DNA from: Symbiotaphrina buchneri
Taxonomy: Eukaryota; Ascomycota; Symbiotaphrinales; Symbiotaphrinaceae
DNA length: 64,000 nucleotides
NCBI GenBank assembly: GCA_001599915.1
Contig: BCIG01000028.1
Coordinates: 124,001-188,000, forward strand
Reading direction: 5' to 3'
Shown here: piece after piece, positions 1-12,300 of the stretch
How positions within the stretch are numbered: the first letter of the stretch is position 1
Layout: each line of letters begins with the position of its first letter
Notes under the pieces: model-generated
What the model was told of the DNA's origin: nothing
What the model saw: the letters and a program-made list of their open reading frames with translations, nothing else
The model's database searches: none
Translations under genes and position numbers: made by a program

Positions 1-702
1 CTGCAAAAGAAACGCTCCCTTGGTATGACGGTCCAACCCTCGTTGAAGAGCTGGACCAGTCGGAGACCGGATCAAGAGACATAGAAAAGCCTTTGCGCAT
101 GACTATAGCAGACGTCTTCCGAGGAGGGGTCCAAAATCCACTATCAGTCTCTGGCCGGATTGAAACTGGCAATCTGCAAGTCGGGGACGAGATACTCATT
201 GCTCCCAGCGGAGAAAAGGCCTCCATCAAGGGAATCGAGGTGGATGGAGAGCCTAGAGATTGGGCGGTAGCTGGACAAAATGTGGTCCTACATTTGGCGG
301 ATATTGACCCCATTCATCTACGGTAAGTAGAAACTTGAGAGAAATCTGAGAGAGATGGCAGAAACTGATCGCTGCAGGACTGGCGATGTCCTATGCCCGC
401 CTTCCTCTCCTATCAAGCCAATCACTTCATTCACCACTAAGATTTTGGCCTTCGACATTGTAACGCCGATGCTCGTCGACGTCCACCGCGGGCGTCTGCA
501 CAGCTCTGGTCGGATATCGCAATTGATAGCTTCCTTAGACAAGGTGACGGGAGAGGTGATCAAGAAGAAGCCGAGAGTTGTACAGGCTGGCCAGGTAGCA
601 AGGGTCAAGGTGGAGATGGACAATGCCGTCCCTCTCGAGGCGCCTTCAAGGGTCATCTTGCGAGCTAATGGGGAAACGGTGGCGGCTGGTTTGTTAGAAT
701 GA
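1..702 (+). CDS. HBS1: Hbs1-like ribosome-rescue GTPase, C-terminal part (gene starts upstream of window)
   Basis: Frame is open from base 3, so the gene enters from the left. Exons 1-322 and 378-702 are joined across a 55-bp intron (323-377, GTAAGT...GCAG); the junction restores the motif RTGDVLC. What is visible is the two C-terminal beta-barrel domains of an eEF1A-like translational GTPase, ending in the family tail RVILRANGETVAAGLLE. The last barrel and the NGETVAAG ending fit Hbs1 better than eEF1A or eRF3. Known role: Hbs1 with Dom34/Pelota recognises ribosomes stalled on mRNA and promotes no-go and non-stop decay in the cytoplasm. The G domain is outside the window, so GTPase motifs cannot be checked. 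Stop TGA at 700-702. Confidence 0.88.
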
Positions 703-1546
703 TGGATACCCAATGTTACTATGTGAAGCCACAGTAACACAAGTGAATAGAATAGAACCCGTGGAGCTGCAGAGAAGTAACGTTCAACTACCGCACATAT
801 GTACTTCGGTAGAAGGTTCTTGGTAGCCTCTGGTCATCGCCTTGTACTTCGCACCACAATATGGCTTCAAATTCAGCAATAACTTATGCCTTTTGGACAG
901 TAAGCTTGTGGAAAATGCATAAGCTGAGCCCAAGATTCACAGGGTACAGGCTAATTGTAGGAGCTAAACGAAAGTTACGGAACCTGGACAAGGCTTTGCT
1001 TGAAACAATTGAAGGAAGACAATTGAGGGCGACGAATAAAGAGTGGACTGCAACTCTGGAGCACCAAGAGTAAGAACTGCCATGTTCCACCGCCTTTGAT
1101 AAGGATCTCGATAAGTCGCGGGTCAAGCACGATGACGGCGAGGCGGGAGCGTGCATTAGCGCGACGCCGTGCCACAAGCGTGTGGAAAAGCAAGATGAAA
1201 CAGTACGAACGTACGAGAGCGTACGGGTATTATTGTATTGTATGGTACGCAGGGAATGGAAATTCACCGCCAAGCCGCGGCCTCAAAGTGTCTTAACTTT
1301 ACTTCATACCTCAGGTATCAGGTAAGGTAGCCAGCACTTTCCAGGGTTTTGTTGGCCCTGTCCAGCTACATTCACTCCATCCGCCTCACTTACTTCCCTT
1401 CTTTTCAAACCCGACCTGAAGCACTTCCTAACCCACCCCAGACACTTCCCTATTATCATCATTGCGGACATTCTCCTCCTCTCCACTCAAGTGGTGGTTC
1501 TTGCAGATACCCATCGCCCCAGCCGGCGCTAGCTCCTGCAAGTGCC
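703..1546. other. Intergenic; no supported gene
   Basis: Short ORFs occur on both strands (for example 861-1073 + and 884-1273 -) but they overlap each other, have no recognisable motif and no splice partner. Pyrimidine-rich stretches from about 1380 to 1500 look like a 5' leader of the next gene. Confidence 0.5.
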
Positions 1547-2059
1547 ATGCCATCTCCAATGACGTCGTCGATCCATGAGCACTCCCCCGCCAAGCCCATC
1601 AAGCGCCTGCTGCACAAGCTGAAGCATCGCGACAAGGGTGACAAGCACGACCGCGACCACGACCCCGATCACGACTCCTCCTATGCTTCCTCTGGCGCCG
1701 ACGACGAGGCCACTCCCTCCATCTCCTCGTCATCCGCCGCCGCCTCTTCGGCGCCTACCGCTACCACTACCTCCACCTCCGAAAAGCCCATAGGATCTAC
1801 CACAGATGCATCGTCTGCGCCTACTTCTGGAGCTGAAGTAGAAGAGAAGGCGTCTCGACCGAATGCTGCCGAACCAGAAGTGAGCGCGGAATCGGCGCGT
1901 ACAGGGATGGATGACAATGGCGAGGTCAAGCAACAGCCCGCGACACCGGAGAAGCCAAGTTTGACGACCAGGACCAACAAGGACGGGTATTCGCAGTGGA
2001 CGACGCCCAGGGGTATTGATTCGGGGAACGTGGTCCAGCCGCCAGTAGATGAGCTATAA
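1547..2059 (+). CDS. Small low-complexity hydrophilic protein, function unknown
   Basis: A 170-residue reading frame from ATG 1547 to TAA 2059; the frame is open further upstream (to 1349), but that part is pyrimidine-rich leader-like sequence, so I take the first ATG followed by protein-like composition. Residues about 12-40 are basic and His/Asp-rich (LLHKLKHRDKGDKHDRDHDP), followed by long Ser/Ala/Thr/Glu-rich disorder and a more ordered tail (TNKDGYSQWTTPRGIDSG). No signal peptide or membrane segment. I do not recognise the family. Codon-level GC bias and the long open frame support coding, but an intron or another start is possible. Confidence 0.5.
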   Translation: MPSPMTSSIHEHSPAKPIKRLLHKLKHRDKGDKHDRDHDPDHDSSYASSGADDEATPSISSSSAAASSAPTATTTSTSEKPIGSTTDASSAPTSGAEVEEKASRPNAAEPEVSAESARTGMDDNGEVKQQPATPEKPSLTTRTNKDGYSQWTTPRGIDSGNVVQPPVDEL

Positions 2060-2302
2060 GTCTCAGTGTGGGAATGAGGCCGGCGCCTCAGGTGATAGCG
2101 GTAATGGCGTCGATGTTTCCGAAGGGCGATCTTGAATGATGGATATCTGGATCACTTCGATAAGGCGAAAATGGGTGGACTCTTCAGTTACCATGCAGCA
2201 ATGAACGGATACACACAGCGGGGACACATGTTTAAGACCGATATGATGTCATGCATTTTTATCTACCGTTAGAAAGGCTAAAAAGATTCAAAACATCTAA
2301 TC

Positions 2303-4593
2303 TTACAACTCGTCGTGCGAATTGGGCTCATCCTCCTCGTAAGCCGGCCCGCCAGCTCCGCTGTACAGTTTGCTGGTTATCGGATATGCGACGTTGCTGA
2401 GCTTCTCCTTTTGCTCCTCAAAGTCCTCCGTCGCCGCAGTGGCGGCATTCTCCTCGAGCCAGTCGGTCGCCTCCTTGACTGCTTCCAAGATCTGCCAAAT
2501 GTTAGCACATATGTTATTGCCGGCCAGACGTCAGGAAGCGCTTACCGTCTCCTTGTCATCCTCGTCGATCTTGCCACCCAGACCATCCTCATCATTGACC
2601 TGGTTCTTTAGACTGAAGGCGTAGTTCTCAAGGCTGTTCCTAGCCTCAATCTTCTCGCGAGTAGCCTTGTCTTCCTCGGCGAATTTCTCCGCTTCGGCCA
2701 CCATGCGGTCGATTTCCTCCTGTGTAAGGCGGCCTTTGTCGTTGGTGATGGTAATCGATTCCGATTTGCCGGTTCCCTTGTCACCTGCCGTCACTTTAAG
2801 GATACCGTTGGCATCCAGCTCGAAGGAGACCTCAATCTGCGGCACTCCACGAGGCGCCGGGGGGATTCCGGTGAGCTCGAACTTGCCGAGAAGGTTGTTA
2901 TCCTTGGTCAAAGAACGTTCACCCTCATCTGTGACGAAGAATTAGCTCAAACTTCGCGTGTACAGCACGCAAACTACTTACAAACTTGAATCAGGACCAC
3001 GGGCTGGTTATCGGCGGCGGTCGAGAAGATTTGGCTTTTCCGGGTAGGGATGACGGTATTTCTTGGGATCAACTTGGTCATGACACCACCAGTAGTCTCG
3101 ATACCGAGAGTCAATGGGTTCACATCCATAAGCACGACATCTTCCGTACCCTCTTCGCCGGACAAGACACCACCCTGGACAGCGGCGCCAAAGGCAACAG
3201 CTTCGTCGGGGTTGATACCCTTGCTGGCCTTTTTGCCGTTGAAGTAATCTTCCAAGAGAGCCTGGACCTTCGGGATACGGGTTGAACCTCCGACCAGAAC
3301 GATGGCGTCAATGTCGTTCTTCGAGACCTTAGCATCCTTGATCACCTGCTCCACTGGCTTCAAGGTCTTCTTGAAAAGATCCATGTTGAGTTCTTCGAAC
3401 TTTGCCCTTGTGAGAGTCTCAGAGAAGTCGTCGCCGTTGTAGAATGCCTCGATTTCAATACGAGTAGACATCTGCGAGGAGAGGGTACGCTTCGCCTTCT
3501 CTACTTCCCGCTTTAGCTTTCCCATGGCTTTGAGGTCCTTGGTAACATCCACGTTGTGCTTCTTGTTGTATTGCTTGGCAAAGTGGTTGATCACCCGTTG
3601 GTCGAAATCTTCACCTCCCAAGTGAGTGTCACCTGCTGTTGCTAGAACTTCGAAAGCACCCTTGTCGATGGACAGGAGCGAGACATCGAAAGTACCACCA
3701 CCAAGATCGTACACCAAGACTTGTTTCTCCTCTTCACCGGTCTTGTCCAGACCATACGCAATGGCGGCGGCCGTTGGCTCGTTGACGATACGGAGAACGT
3801 TCAGGCCAGAAATGGTACCAGCGTCCTTAGTTGCTTGCCTTTGAGCGTCGTTGAAATAGGCCGGAACAGTGACAACGGCGTGGGTGACCTTCTTGCCAAG
3901 ATAGCTCTCCGCGATCTCCTTCATTTTACCAAGAACCATGGCGGAGATCTCTTCCGGGGTGAAGGTCCGTTCACTTCCAGCAACCTCGACCCTGATATTG
4001 GGCTTCCCATCTTTCTGCACGACATCAAACGGGAAATGCTTGATGTCTCTCTGTACGTCCGGGTCGTTGAATTTCCGGCCAATCAAACGCCTAAGTTCCG
4101 GGTTGTTAGCAGATGTCCACTGGGCCACAGTTCGACTACTTGAAACCTACTTGACGTCGAAGATGGTCCGCTTAGGATTCGCGGCAGCTTGGTTCTTGGC
4201 CGCATCTCCCACTAGACGCTCCTCATCTGTGAAAGCGACGTAAGATGGCGTTATTCGGTTTCCCTGGTCGTTCACCAAGATTTCGACTTTCCCCTTTTGC
4301 ATAACGCCAACACATCTACAGCTCGTTAGTACGGTTCATCTGCCATAACAAAACCCAGCTGGGGCCATACGAGTATGTAGTGCCAAGATCGATACCAATC
4401 ACTGCGCCAGTTAGCCACTGTTGGAGAAGGTAGCAGGAAGCACGATCTGAGACGAACCAGTGCCGTAATTCTCTTGTAGGTCATCTGCCCTGGCAGTCTT
4501 CATGAAAGCCAAAGGGGCGATGAAAACCAGGAGGAGGTAGAAGATCGCCGACCAGGCCACGGGCGAAGCGCCCGTTCTTGATCGACCAGCCAT
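2303..4593 (-). CDS. KAR2: ER-lumenal Hsp70 chaperone BiP/Kar2
   Basis: Six exons on the minus strand: 4593-4458, 4401-4371, 4315-4151, 4090-2982, 2928-2546, 2491-2303, with introns of 53-60 bp; they join in phase to 670 residues, the normal BiP size. Residues about 15-36 form a signal peptide (hydrophobic core, then TARA before the mature start). The nucleotide-binding domain carries [12 protein letters not shown] near residue 49 and [12 protein letters not shown]; the substrate-binding domain includes [14 protein letters not shown]; the chain ends in HDEL, the fungal ER-retrieval signal. Known role: ATP-driven folding, Sec61 translocation, ERAD and sensing in the unfolded protein response. 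Four of the five introns interrupt the 5' third or the 3' end, leaving one 1.1-kb central exon; exon 2 is only 31 nt. The gene looks intact. Confidence 0.97.
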
Positions 4594-5409
4594 CTTGAAG
4601 ATGCTGTTATGGGTGGAGGAGTGAAGGTAAGGAACTCCCTTCAGTGATTAGGACGGTAAGTGAACGAGAGAGAAGAGCTCCGGAAAAGCAGCCTCACGGA
4701 GGAGTATGGAAGTCAGAAAACAACGAAAGGGAGAAGGGGCAATGGTTGTTTGTCGTGGCGCGTAAGGGGAGAAATATTCGGTCGACTTCCAGGAGCTGGG
4801 GCTCTTTTAAGGATGCGCCGAACGACCTCATCGACCAGCGTGTCCTCTTGCGGTACCGGCGCTAGCTACGCTTACCGACCAATCAGACGCTCCGCTTTGT
4901 TCAAGCTTAACTGGCCTTTCCTCACCTTTTGCTGGCACTTTCTCGACCTTGACCGAATTCGCCAGCCTTGTCACTTGTACGTTTTAATTATTATTACTGC
5001 TACTCCACTTTGGGCCATTTCAAGAAGCAAGGTTGCGGCTGGCGATCCGCCTCAACAGCACTTGCGATGACGCACAGATAATACAACCAATCAGAGAATA
5101 CCAGGTACGCTGTAAGACAGTTAAATTTCTAGGAGTAGCCACTATCGGGGAAAGAGATGGCAACAAGCATGCTATCCGTAAAGATATCACTGTCAACGTC
5201 GACAAGGGCTGAAGCGAGCATGTCCTTGAGAAGAACAATATGCAGCGTAGGCGGGAAAAAAAGGGACGCTGCGCTGTGACTGATAAATATAATAGTAACT
5301 TTCACGTAACGTAGGGACGCAGAAAGGCAACGGTGGACCACCCAAATATATCTCACTATACTTCCCTCCTGTTCCCCTGTCAGTCCCATAAATTTCATAG
5401 GGGAAGCAT
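4594..5409 (-). promoter_or_regulatory. KAR2 upstream region with two CCAAT boxes
   Basis: The 816 bp between the KAR2 start and the 3' end of the Lsb5-like gene hold two identical CCAATCAGA elements on the plus strand (CCAAT at 4879-4883 and 5087-5091). CCAAT boxes bound by the Hap/NF-Y complex are a usual part of fungal and animal BiP promoters. I see no exact mammalian-type ERSE (CCAAT-N9-CCACG). No gene is supported here. Confidence 0.45.
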
Positions 5410-6800
5410 CTAAACGTACCATGTCATCCCAGACCGTTCGATGTGCGGCGTTTTGACCGCATTTCGGTCTGCGAACGGATCATCTTCATCCTCGTCTTCC
5501 TCCTCTGGCTCGCTCGCGCTTTCAGGCTCCTCTAGCCTGGCCTTCCCAGCTGCTTCACGGGACGGCATTGCAATATGCATTCCAGGCCTGGGTGGCTTCG
5601 CTGGAGGGGCATCGTCTGCTAAATTCAGACCAGCCAACGCCGCAGCCGCACCACCTCCTGAAGCGTTTCTGGAATGGCCGGAAGCCAGGGAAGGTGGCTG
5701 CTCCCATTCTCCCTCACTGTCGCTGTCATCATCGACGCTTTTGTCAAGAGTCTCGTATGATGTCAATGCAGTGACCAGTTCGTCGTTCGCATGGATCAAG
5801 CTTCCGAGCCATTGTTCTGACTCGACATGCTGAATGTATCTCAAGATTTGCCTTCGCAGAAGTTTGCAAGTCTCGAACCGTTTCACCAATTCGGGATCCT
5901 CGCTCACACGCTTGTTCTCACGGTTAATGAACCGCAGACCGTTGAGAAAATTTGTACTCGCGACCGACGATGAGGCTATGGCCTGTAGAAGCTGAGGTTT
6001 CTCCTTCTCAAGGTTGAAAGGTTTAGGCTTGTTCTTCGACTTCGACTTAGACTTGGACGTAGCTGCGAGTTGCGGGCTTGCACCAAGAGAGATTGGCCTT
6101 GCCGACGATGCAGAGGTTGAGCCTGTTGCAGTCGCGCTTATTGAAGATCTGCGACCACCGACTTCAGGCGTCGATGTTGGGGGGCCATGTTGCTCATCCT
6201 CAGCTTCAGCGTCTCTCTCTGTCTCCTGTAGCACTTTTGACTGCTGTTGGGCCTGCGGCTTCTTTCTCTGCGGCAGTTGCTTATAAAGTGTCGCTATTCG
6301 CTCCATCGCAGGTGTGCCTTTGTAGGCCACAGCCCACTGTCCGAATAGCACCTTACATTTTGCTTTGACATCTGGGTCGGAGACTGGATCCGTAGCTGCG
6401 ATTCTTAGGCGCTCTAGAAGAGGCTCGTCTAAGAATGACCTTTGAAAGCGAGGGCCAGCGTTCTGCATGAGCCCATCTAGAATGGTGAGCGCTCGTAACT
6501 GGCGATGGACGCTACCATATTTCCTAGTATCTTGTGAGCGTGAATGGTTACAGTCAGCGGTCCTAGTATGTCTTACAGCTTCTTGCGCAGAGCTCTTGCA
6601 GCTTCCGCGGGGCCGCTGTCTTGCAACCTTATCACCTCGACCAGGTCAACGATCCCACCCAGATCATTCTCCTCATACTGTTCGCTTGTCAGCCGCTCGA
6701 TCTGAACAGTCACTGCGGTATAAGGCTTTTTCTATGATTGGGTCAGTCTCCGAAGGTGCTGTTGCAGGTCTCTAATGGCTTCTACCTGTCCGCCGAACAT
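5410..6800 (-). CDS. Lsb5-like VHS-GAT domain protein (endocytosis/actin)
   Basis: Three minus-strand exons: 6800-6786 (only five codons, MFGGQ), 6731-6577, 6523-5410; introns of 54 and 53 bp; 427 residues in total. The N-terminal 130 or so residues are a VHS domain: KPYTAVTVQIERLTSEQYEE, then LRKKLKYGSVHRQLRALTIL and MQNAGPRFQRSFLDE. Residues about 230-325 form a GAT-type three-helix region (QLLQAIASSSV...ETCKLLRRQILRYIQHVES). The linker and C-terminus are low-complexity and acidic, with a conserved end NAVKTPHIERSGMTWYV. Known role of yeast Lsb5: links Las17/Sla1 actin assembly to cargo sorting, binding ubiquitin and Arf3. The tiny first exon is supported by good splice sites and by the matching VHS start. 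Stop TAG at 5410-5412. Confidence 0.85.
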
Positions 6801-7565
6801 TCTCCGGCCAGGGCTCCCAGGAGAGCTCAAACGAGGTGGGGTACGAGATAAGGGTATCGACGGAACCTATCCGATTGCTTGTGCACACCTTGACGCGGCC
6901 GAATCAAGGGTGACGGCAGACAACGGGACGAGGTGGATCACTGTATTGGCGGCGATAATGCCACAGCTCCGCTCCCGTCAAGATGATGACGATGTCGCGA
7001 TGCGAATAAGAATGATGTCTTTGCAAACCAAGGCTGGAGGGGAAAGCGTAAGGTAAGGTGGTTAGCACATGCGCGCCAGCTTCCCTCGGCCGCTAAAGCT
7101 TAGCTCCAACCTTGTATACAAGCACTCGTAAGGTACAGTACCCTCTGCACTCGTCTGTGATCCCAATTCGGACACGAGTACCGGCCGGATTTCAATTCCG
7201 TCATCGCATCCAATCTCGCCCTGTGCACCTTACATACAGCTCAACAACCATCCTACAATCCAGTCTATGTTGACCTTCAAGGAATATCAGTAGCAAGCCA
7301 TCACTTTTTTCTCTTGTCCTGTTAGAACCGTCGAGGTCGTCAGGGTGACTACTGTGTACCCCTACTCCAAACAAATCATATCTGGTCAGAGCTCTATTCA
7401 CTGGATGAGCAGATCTTCAACCTATCATTCACATTTCCCTTGCTTTCTCAGCAAAATGGTTCCTCTCCATTTATGAGGAACAGTCACATCCTTACATCTC
7501 CCATTCGTCTCCTATATGCTTCGGTTCTATTTCCAATACCTTGATATCTTTCGCAATCTCTTTGA
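6801..7565. promoter_or_regulatory. Divergent intergenic region
   Basis: Lies between the starts of the Lsb5-like gene (-) and the next gene (+), so it should hold both promoters. ORF 6775-7056 overlaps the Lsb5 first exon on the other strand and is a shadow. Nothing else is recognisable beyond a pyrimidine-rich stretch just before 7566. Confidence 0.5.
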
Positions 7566-8563
7566 ATGTCCTCTTTTTCAATGGGTCTCCAGGTTTCGGA
7601 CGCTCATACATCACCTGCCCACCCGAGCATTGCATCGAGCGCCACGGCAGACCCGTCATTGAAGTATCTTAGCACTGGAAGCACGTCACCTGCCCGCACG
7701 TATAAAGGGTGGGATGAGTCTGCGGTGAGGTCCAAGAAAAGGTCAGTTTCCGGATATCAGTCTTTGCACCATCGCTTCGTGATATCACCCTCACATACCA
7801 AATATCATCCGGGTTGTTGTCTGACGATCCTCGAACCAGGAAATGTGAGGATCCAACGGAAGGTGATACAGTGGACACCGGCGGTGCTGCGATCGCAGAA
7901 TCTAGTCAAGGCACAAGTGAGAAGACCAACGAGGAAATAAGTCCTTCAGAGCGGTTACGGCCGATCCATATTAGGGCCAAACCTGTCATACGCCTTGCTC
8001 CGGCGGTAGAGCAGTATCCACGACCGCTGCTCGGATTGGATGAATCAGGTAGACCGAAACCATTTGCTCGAAGGCCCTTCCCCGCTCCGGTAAAGGAGCG
8101 ATCAAGCATACCAGGGCTGAGCCCCGGCAGGGTCCTGCGCACCTGCTTTCGAATAGGAGAGGCAATCAAGGTAGGCTGCATGGCCGTCCAAAAGGGAGAG
8201 GGTGTTATCATAGAGCTCTTTGCTCGTAACCGGAGCTCACATCGGGAAGCATCTCCGCCATCAAGGCAACGATTCGAATTTGCAGATTTGTTTCACGATC
8301 GTCCGCCCTTCTTGAAGGGTGTCTATGACCAGTGGAGCAAGTCCAAGCTGTGGAACAGTGACAGTGCGGCTTTTCTGGGAGAAGAGGGGAAGGGCAGAAT
8401 ATGCCGGTGCGTGGGCACTATACGAAAAGTCGACGGCAACTGGGAGATGGCTATCAAGGACATATGGCAGGCGGACTTCGAAGACGTCCAGTGGGAAATG
8501 AACTTCGTCTGTGACGAGCGTGCCTCGTCTCCACGGGATGCGGGTGGTTCGAGTGGCAGCTAA
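7566..8563 (+). CDS. Conserved-looking fungal protein of unknown function
   Basis: Two exons, 7566-7741 and 7840-8563, joined over a 98-bp intron (GTCAGT...CCAG) to give 299 residues. The first third is Ser/Thr/Pro-rich and probably disordered. The C-terminal half (from about residue 170) looks like a folded globular domain: PGRVLRTCFRIGEAIKVGC, IIELFARNRSS, FEFADLFHDRPPFLKG, LWNSDSAAFLGEEGKG, CRCVGTIRKVDGNWEMAIKD, and a Trp-rich strand DIWQADFEDVQWEM. The alternating strand pattern could suit an OB-like beta barrel, but that is a guess and I cannot name the family. No signal peptide or membrane segment. The start ATG is the first in frame; the intron phase supports the model. Confidence 0.65.
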
Positions 8564-9317
8564 TACTACTGCCTGAGCGAACGCTTGTGCCAGTAAGCTG
8601 CTAACCATTTGCTCCGCAATCTACTTGAATATGCTGCTGCTGGGTCTTTCTATGATTTGACGATAAGATGGTGGGATTTTCTCAATCTCGCTATGCTGAA
8701 ATGCTAGATGTTACTCCATGTTCATGGCGACGCTTCATAGATAGAGACTCAACCCTACACAAGCAGAGCAATGGCTGCATGAGAAGCGGACCTTTTTGTC
8801 TGTTGTAATAGAACAGTGCGAGAACGCCAATTAGCATCGGATACGGCGCTGCGTTTCCTGCAGAAGCAACGTCCATGCTGATCCGGTCCTTGCCACGGAT
8901 GAACATAAAGTACTTGCTCAACGAGGACTGTTCGCCTAGGCACATACCGACACTTTCGTTGCATGTTGTCAATCTTGCAAGGGGACGTATCTACAGAGAT
9001 CTAGAAGCCCACTCGGTTCTACATGAACCTGAATGTATCAAATTCCTGCGATGATCACCTGTCGATAGAAAGCTTTTTATTTCCTCGTATCGCAAAGCGA
9101 TTCGCTTTCTAGCTTGGGGTAGCGGTCTACAATTATACATTGCGTTGGCAAGACCACCTTCAGCAAAGCATGGTCTCCTCATGTGATGCGGTGATCGAGC
9201 TGCGGGGTTCTTTGCCGATCCGCAGGATGCTGGGGCGGACGAGCTCGACAGTTTCTAGACCCGAGACAATACCGCCAAGTTCCAACAACCTCTGAGTCAT
9301 TTGATCCTCGAAGACGT
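8564..9317. other. Convergent intergenic region
   Basis: Separates the 3' ends of the flanking genes. Minus-strand ORFs at 8691-8972 and 8755-8964 overlap in different frames. The first has a short hydrophobic run (PYPMLIGVLALFYYNRQKGP) that could be a small membrane protein, but I find no convincing start, splice or family. ORF 9160-9531 (-) is intron plus last exon of the CHY gene read in the wrong frame. Confidence 0.4.
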
Positions 9318-12300
9318 TTAAGCCTTCGGCTTTGTGCCGGGTCGTCGCTTGTATTTTCTCGGGTCTGCAGAATGCGGAGGTTAGTGGTGCGACCCGGAGG
9401 AGAGCCGAGCGGAAAGATTTCCGGGCGAGGCGCAAGGTGGGGTTGGAATTCCAGGGTGTAGTGGAGATGTGTCCGCCATGCGGGTAGGGGTAGTCGGCGA
9501 CGAGGCCGGGAATAAGAACGAGAACGAGCAAGACGAACCTTTTCGAGACATCCGAGTCTTATCTCTAGTGCCTGTGCAAGTGGAGATGAAACGAACGCAA
9601 GGTCAGCCTTTCAATCCTCTTCACATCATTTTCCGGAAGGGGGAAATATTGGAGCAATAGAGTTCAGTACATCCCCAAGTACCCCGTTCCCCCCAGGCGT
9701 CCCATTCGGGTGAAGTCGGGCGAGGCGGACGCGAGGCTGTTGGACCCTGAATCGACTCAATCGAGGCCTCAGGCGTGTGCCTTCGTTCCCCGCCAGCCCC
9801 ACGTAGCCGCGCGGACCAGGCCAGAACGCCTGAGGGGTTATGGGTACATGTGGGGATTGCGAGAAAGAGGACAAATGAAAGGTAAAGGGTACTCGTATTC
9901 GTACCTTTCCCACCCTCCCAAAACCCAGTCCCACGGTTCCCCACCAACGTCGAGTGGCAGATGCCACAATTCTCCGGCCGGTAGTTTTGCTCGCGTGAAC
10001 CTGCATCGGAGTGAGCACCGGCTAGTCGGCTTCCATATCCCGATTGCTTCCACATTCTGCGCCCTTCCCCTCTCCGGTTGTCTCCGTGGTCCAGGCGCAG
10101 AAAGGCGGGGAAAGCGAGATGTGGAGATGAGCTTACAGTATCCACTGTGTACCCAAAAGGACAAAAATCAGTACCTCAACTAAAGAACGAGTGACTTTTC
10201 AGGGTCCAAGCTGAACTTTGAACATACCAGATCATTCTGTTTGCATGCTCGTTGGGATGGTCGCTTGCGGCGTCATGGCACCTGACAGTGTAATCGTATA
10301 AGACACCTGTGTTAAGCTAGTTTCGTGGGGAGGAATGTCTAAGGTAGTCCACCACCCGACCGTAAAGGCAGACGGCGCGGTTTAGTGGGCTTTAACTTAC
10401 CGGTCGCATGGAAACACCTTCGAACAGCAGCTGAACCTAGAAAGCTTGTTGTCAGTCACATGCATCGATTCCCGCTGAACTCTGAAGCAGCTGTATGAGT
10501 AGGTAAACTTACCTGAACCAGCGATAACTCTTGGCATAATGAGCGCAACGGCCGCGCCGAGGCAACTCCTGTCCGGCGACGATACCAAGATTCTCTTTCA
10601 CCTGACGCCCCAGGTAGGATCAGCAGGTGATCGGACACGGCAAGAGTGAAGTGGGGAAGGGTTCGTCACTGGGACCCGCGCAAGAGGACACGCGGCTGCT
10701 CTTTGACAGGGCAACGGTGATCCGTCTTACCTTCTTTCGTGGCGGCGCTCGATCAGCTCGCACTGTAAAACCCACAAGAGCAGGTTAGCAAATATCCGTG
10801 TTTTGCAGGACAGAACCTGCCAAAACAAGCGCGTTGGGTGATAATCCATCCCGCATTGAGACAATTCTGCCTGAATGTCGAGGAAATACCCCGGATCCCT
10901 TAGGTAAGGTACCAGCTGCGGGGATCCGGCAATGCGCCAAGCCTCAGATCGCTCCCCAATCGGAATGAGAGCCTTACCCGCTGCGGTGCTGACGATCAAG
11001 AATTTGACGTCAGGGATTTTGAAAGCTTGTCACCCCTCAGCCGACGTTTCTGGAAACCCCAAAACAAGAGACAAATCTGATATCATCGCCAGCAGTGACA
11101 ACTGATCACAGGGTGGAACGGAGATCTCGGAAATACGCACTCATCTTTCGATGGCATTCGCGGCAAAATGCCATTGTCGACTCCCCGCGAACAGACACCA
11201 CCCCTGGCGCCGGATAGGGGGTGGAGCATTCACTGCACGTCGGTATAAAGTTGCTTGTACAACGTCATTTCTTGGTCACTGGGTCAACGTCTGTCTGGCA
11301 ACGGCCACACATACCTGGGCAGCAGATCGACGATAGTACAACCGTCCAGATCCAGATAACCAGCCCGGACGGAATTGGCGTGGATTAGCTGACCGCGATA
11401 CGCTACAGTACATGAGTACTTGGAGTGACTTGAGAGCCATGAATAATGGAAAGTACTTCGTACCTATGCTGAAGTTGTTGGCGCATTTGCGGCACGATTC
11501 TGAGCGTGCCCCTGAAGTCCCAGTGTTAGAGCTGCTGCGGATATTGTTAATGTCCATTGTCTCTTTGCATCTGTCACATTTGACAGTGATATTGAGATTA
11601 AGTAGTTCGAGCAGCTCGATTCCGTAGAGTTCGATGAAAGGAAAGGACATCAGAATGCCCCTATCCGGTCCTGCCTCACTTCTAGAGTTTGTTGACTGAG
11701 CCTCTATGGCGGGCAATTCCTCATCCGTAGTCTCGTCTCCCGAGTCGTACGTGTACTCGTCGCTGCTTTCCTCCTCCTCTCCACTTTCGCCCTCCATTGT
11801 CCATTCCGGTGGCCTCGGGATCACTTTGATATGGCTCTTGTCTGCTTGATCACGCGACTGGGTTCCATCTCGTGGGACTCCACGTGTCACACTTGTTGGA
11901 GGCTCTGGAGCTGCTTTAGTGCGCGCCTCTGGGTGTTGGTTAATCTTCAACGTCTCAAGCTTGGGCATGCTTTCGGCTTCTTCCTTTGGTAGGGGTGCAG
12001 TTGCCATACTGTGCATATTCTGCGAAAGATAGTTTATATGCGCCATTAGAGTCAATTCGGGATGGTCTCTGACCCTCCTTTCGAATGCTTTCTCCAGTAA
12101 TCGTGTCGCAGCTGGGTCAATACCTGGAAACTCCACCCGGCATGGTTGCAAGTTGTATAATGCAGGAACAAACAACCGCGCTGTTTTGACCCGAAGCAGT
12201 GGCACTGGCAGGTCAGCGCGACGCCTTGGTTCGATTGGTACTGTGTATGTGATGCCATCGGAAGATCTCGAGAAGAGAGGGGCCCTTGCCAATCGTGCTT

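Noticed and set aside
884-1273. Overlapping ORFs on both strands after HBS1
   Set aside because: They shadow each other, with no motif and no coding texture.
8691-8972. Possible small membrane protein with a hydrophobic run
   Set aside because: No family match, another overlapping frame is equally open, and no clear exon structure.
9160-9531. Minus-strand ORF starting MLVLVLIPGL that looks like a secreted protein
   Set aside because: Most of it is the last intron (9365-9538) of the CHY gene, and the conserved tail KDPRKYKRRPGTKPKA lies in another frame at its end.
9621-10145. Minus-strand ORF containing CGICHS and EGGKG as a separate gene
   Set aside because: It contains exon 12 of the CHY gene; the rest is intron, and the true continuation GTRDKTRMSRK is at 9539-9571.
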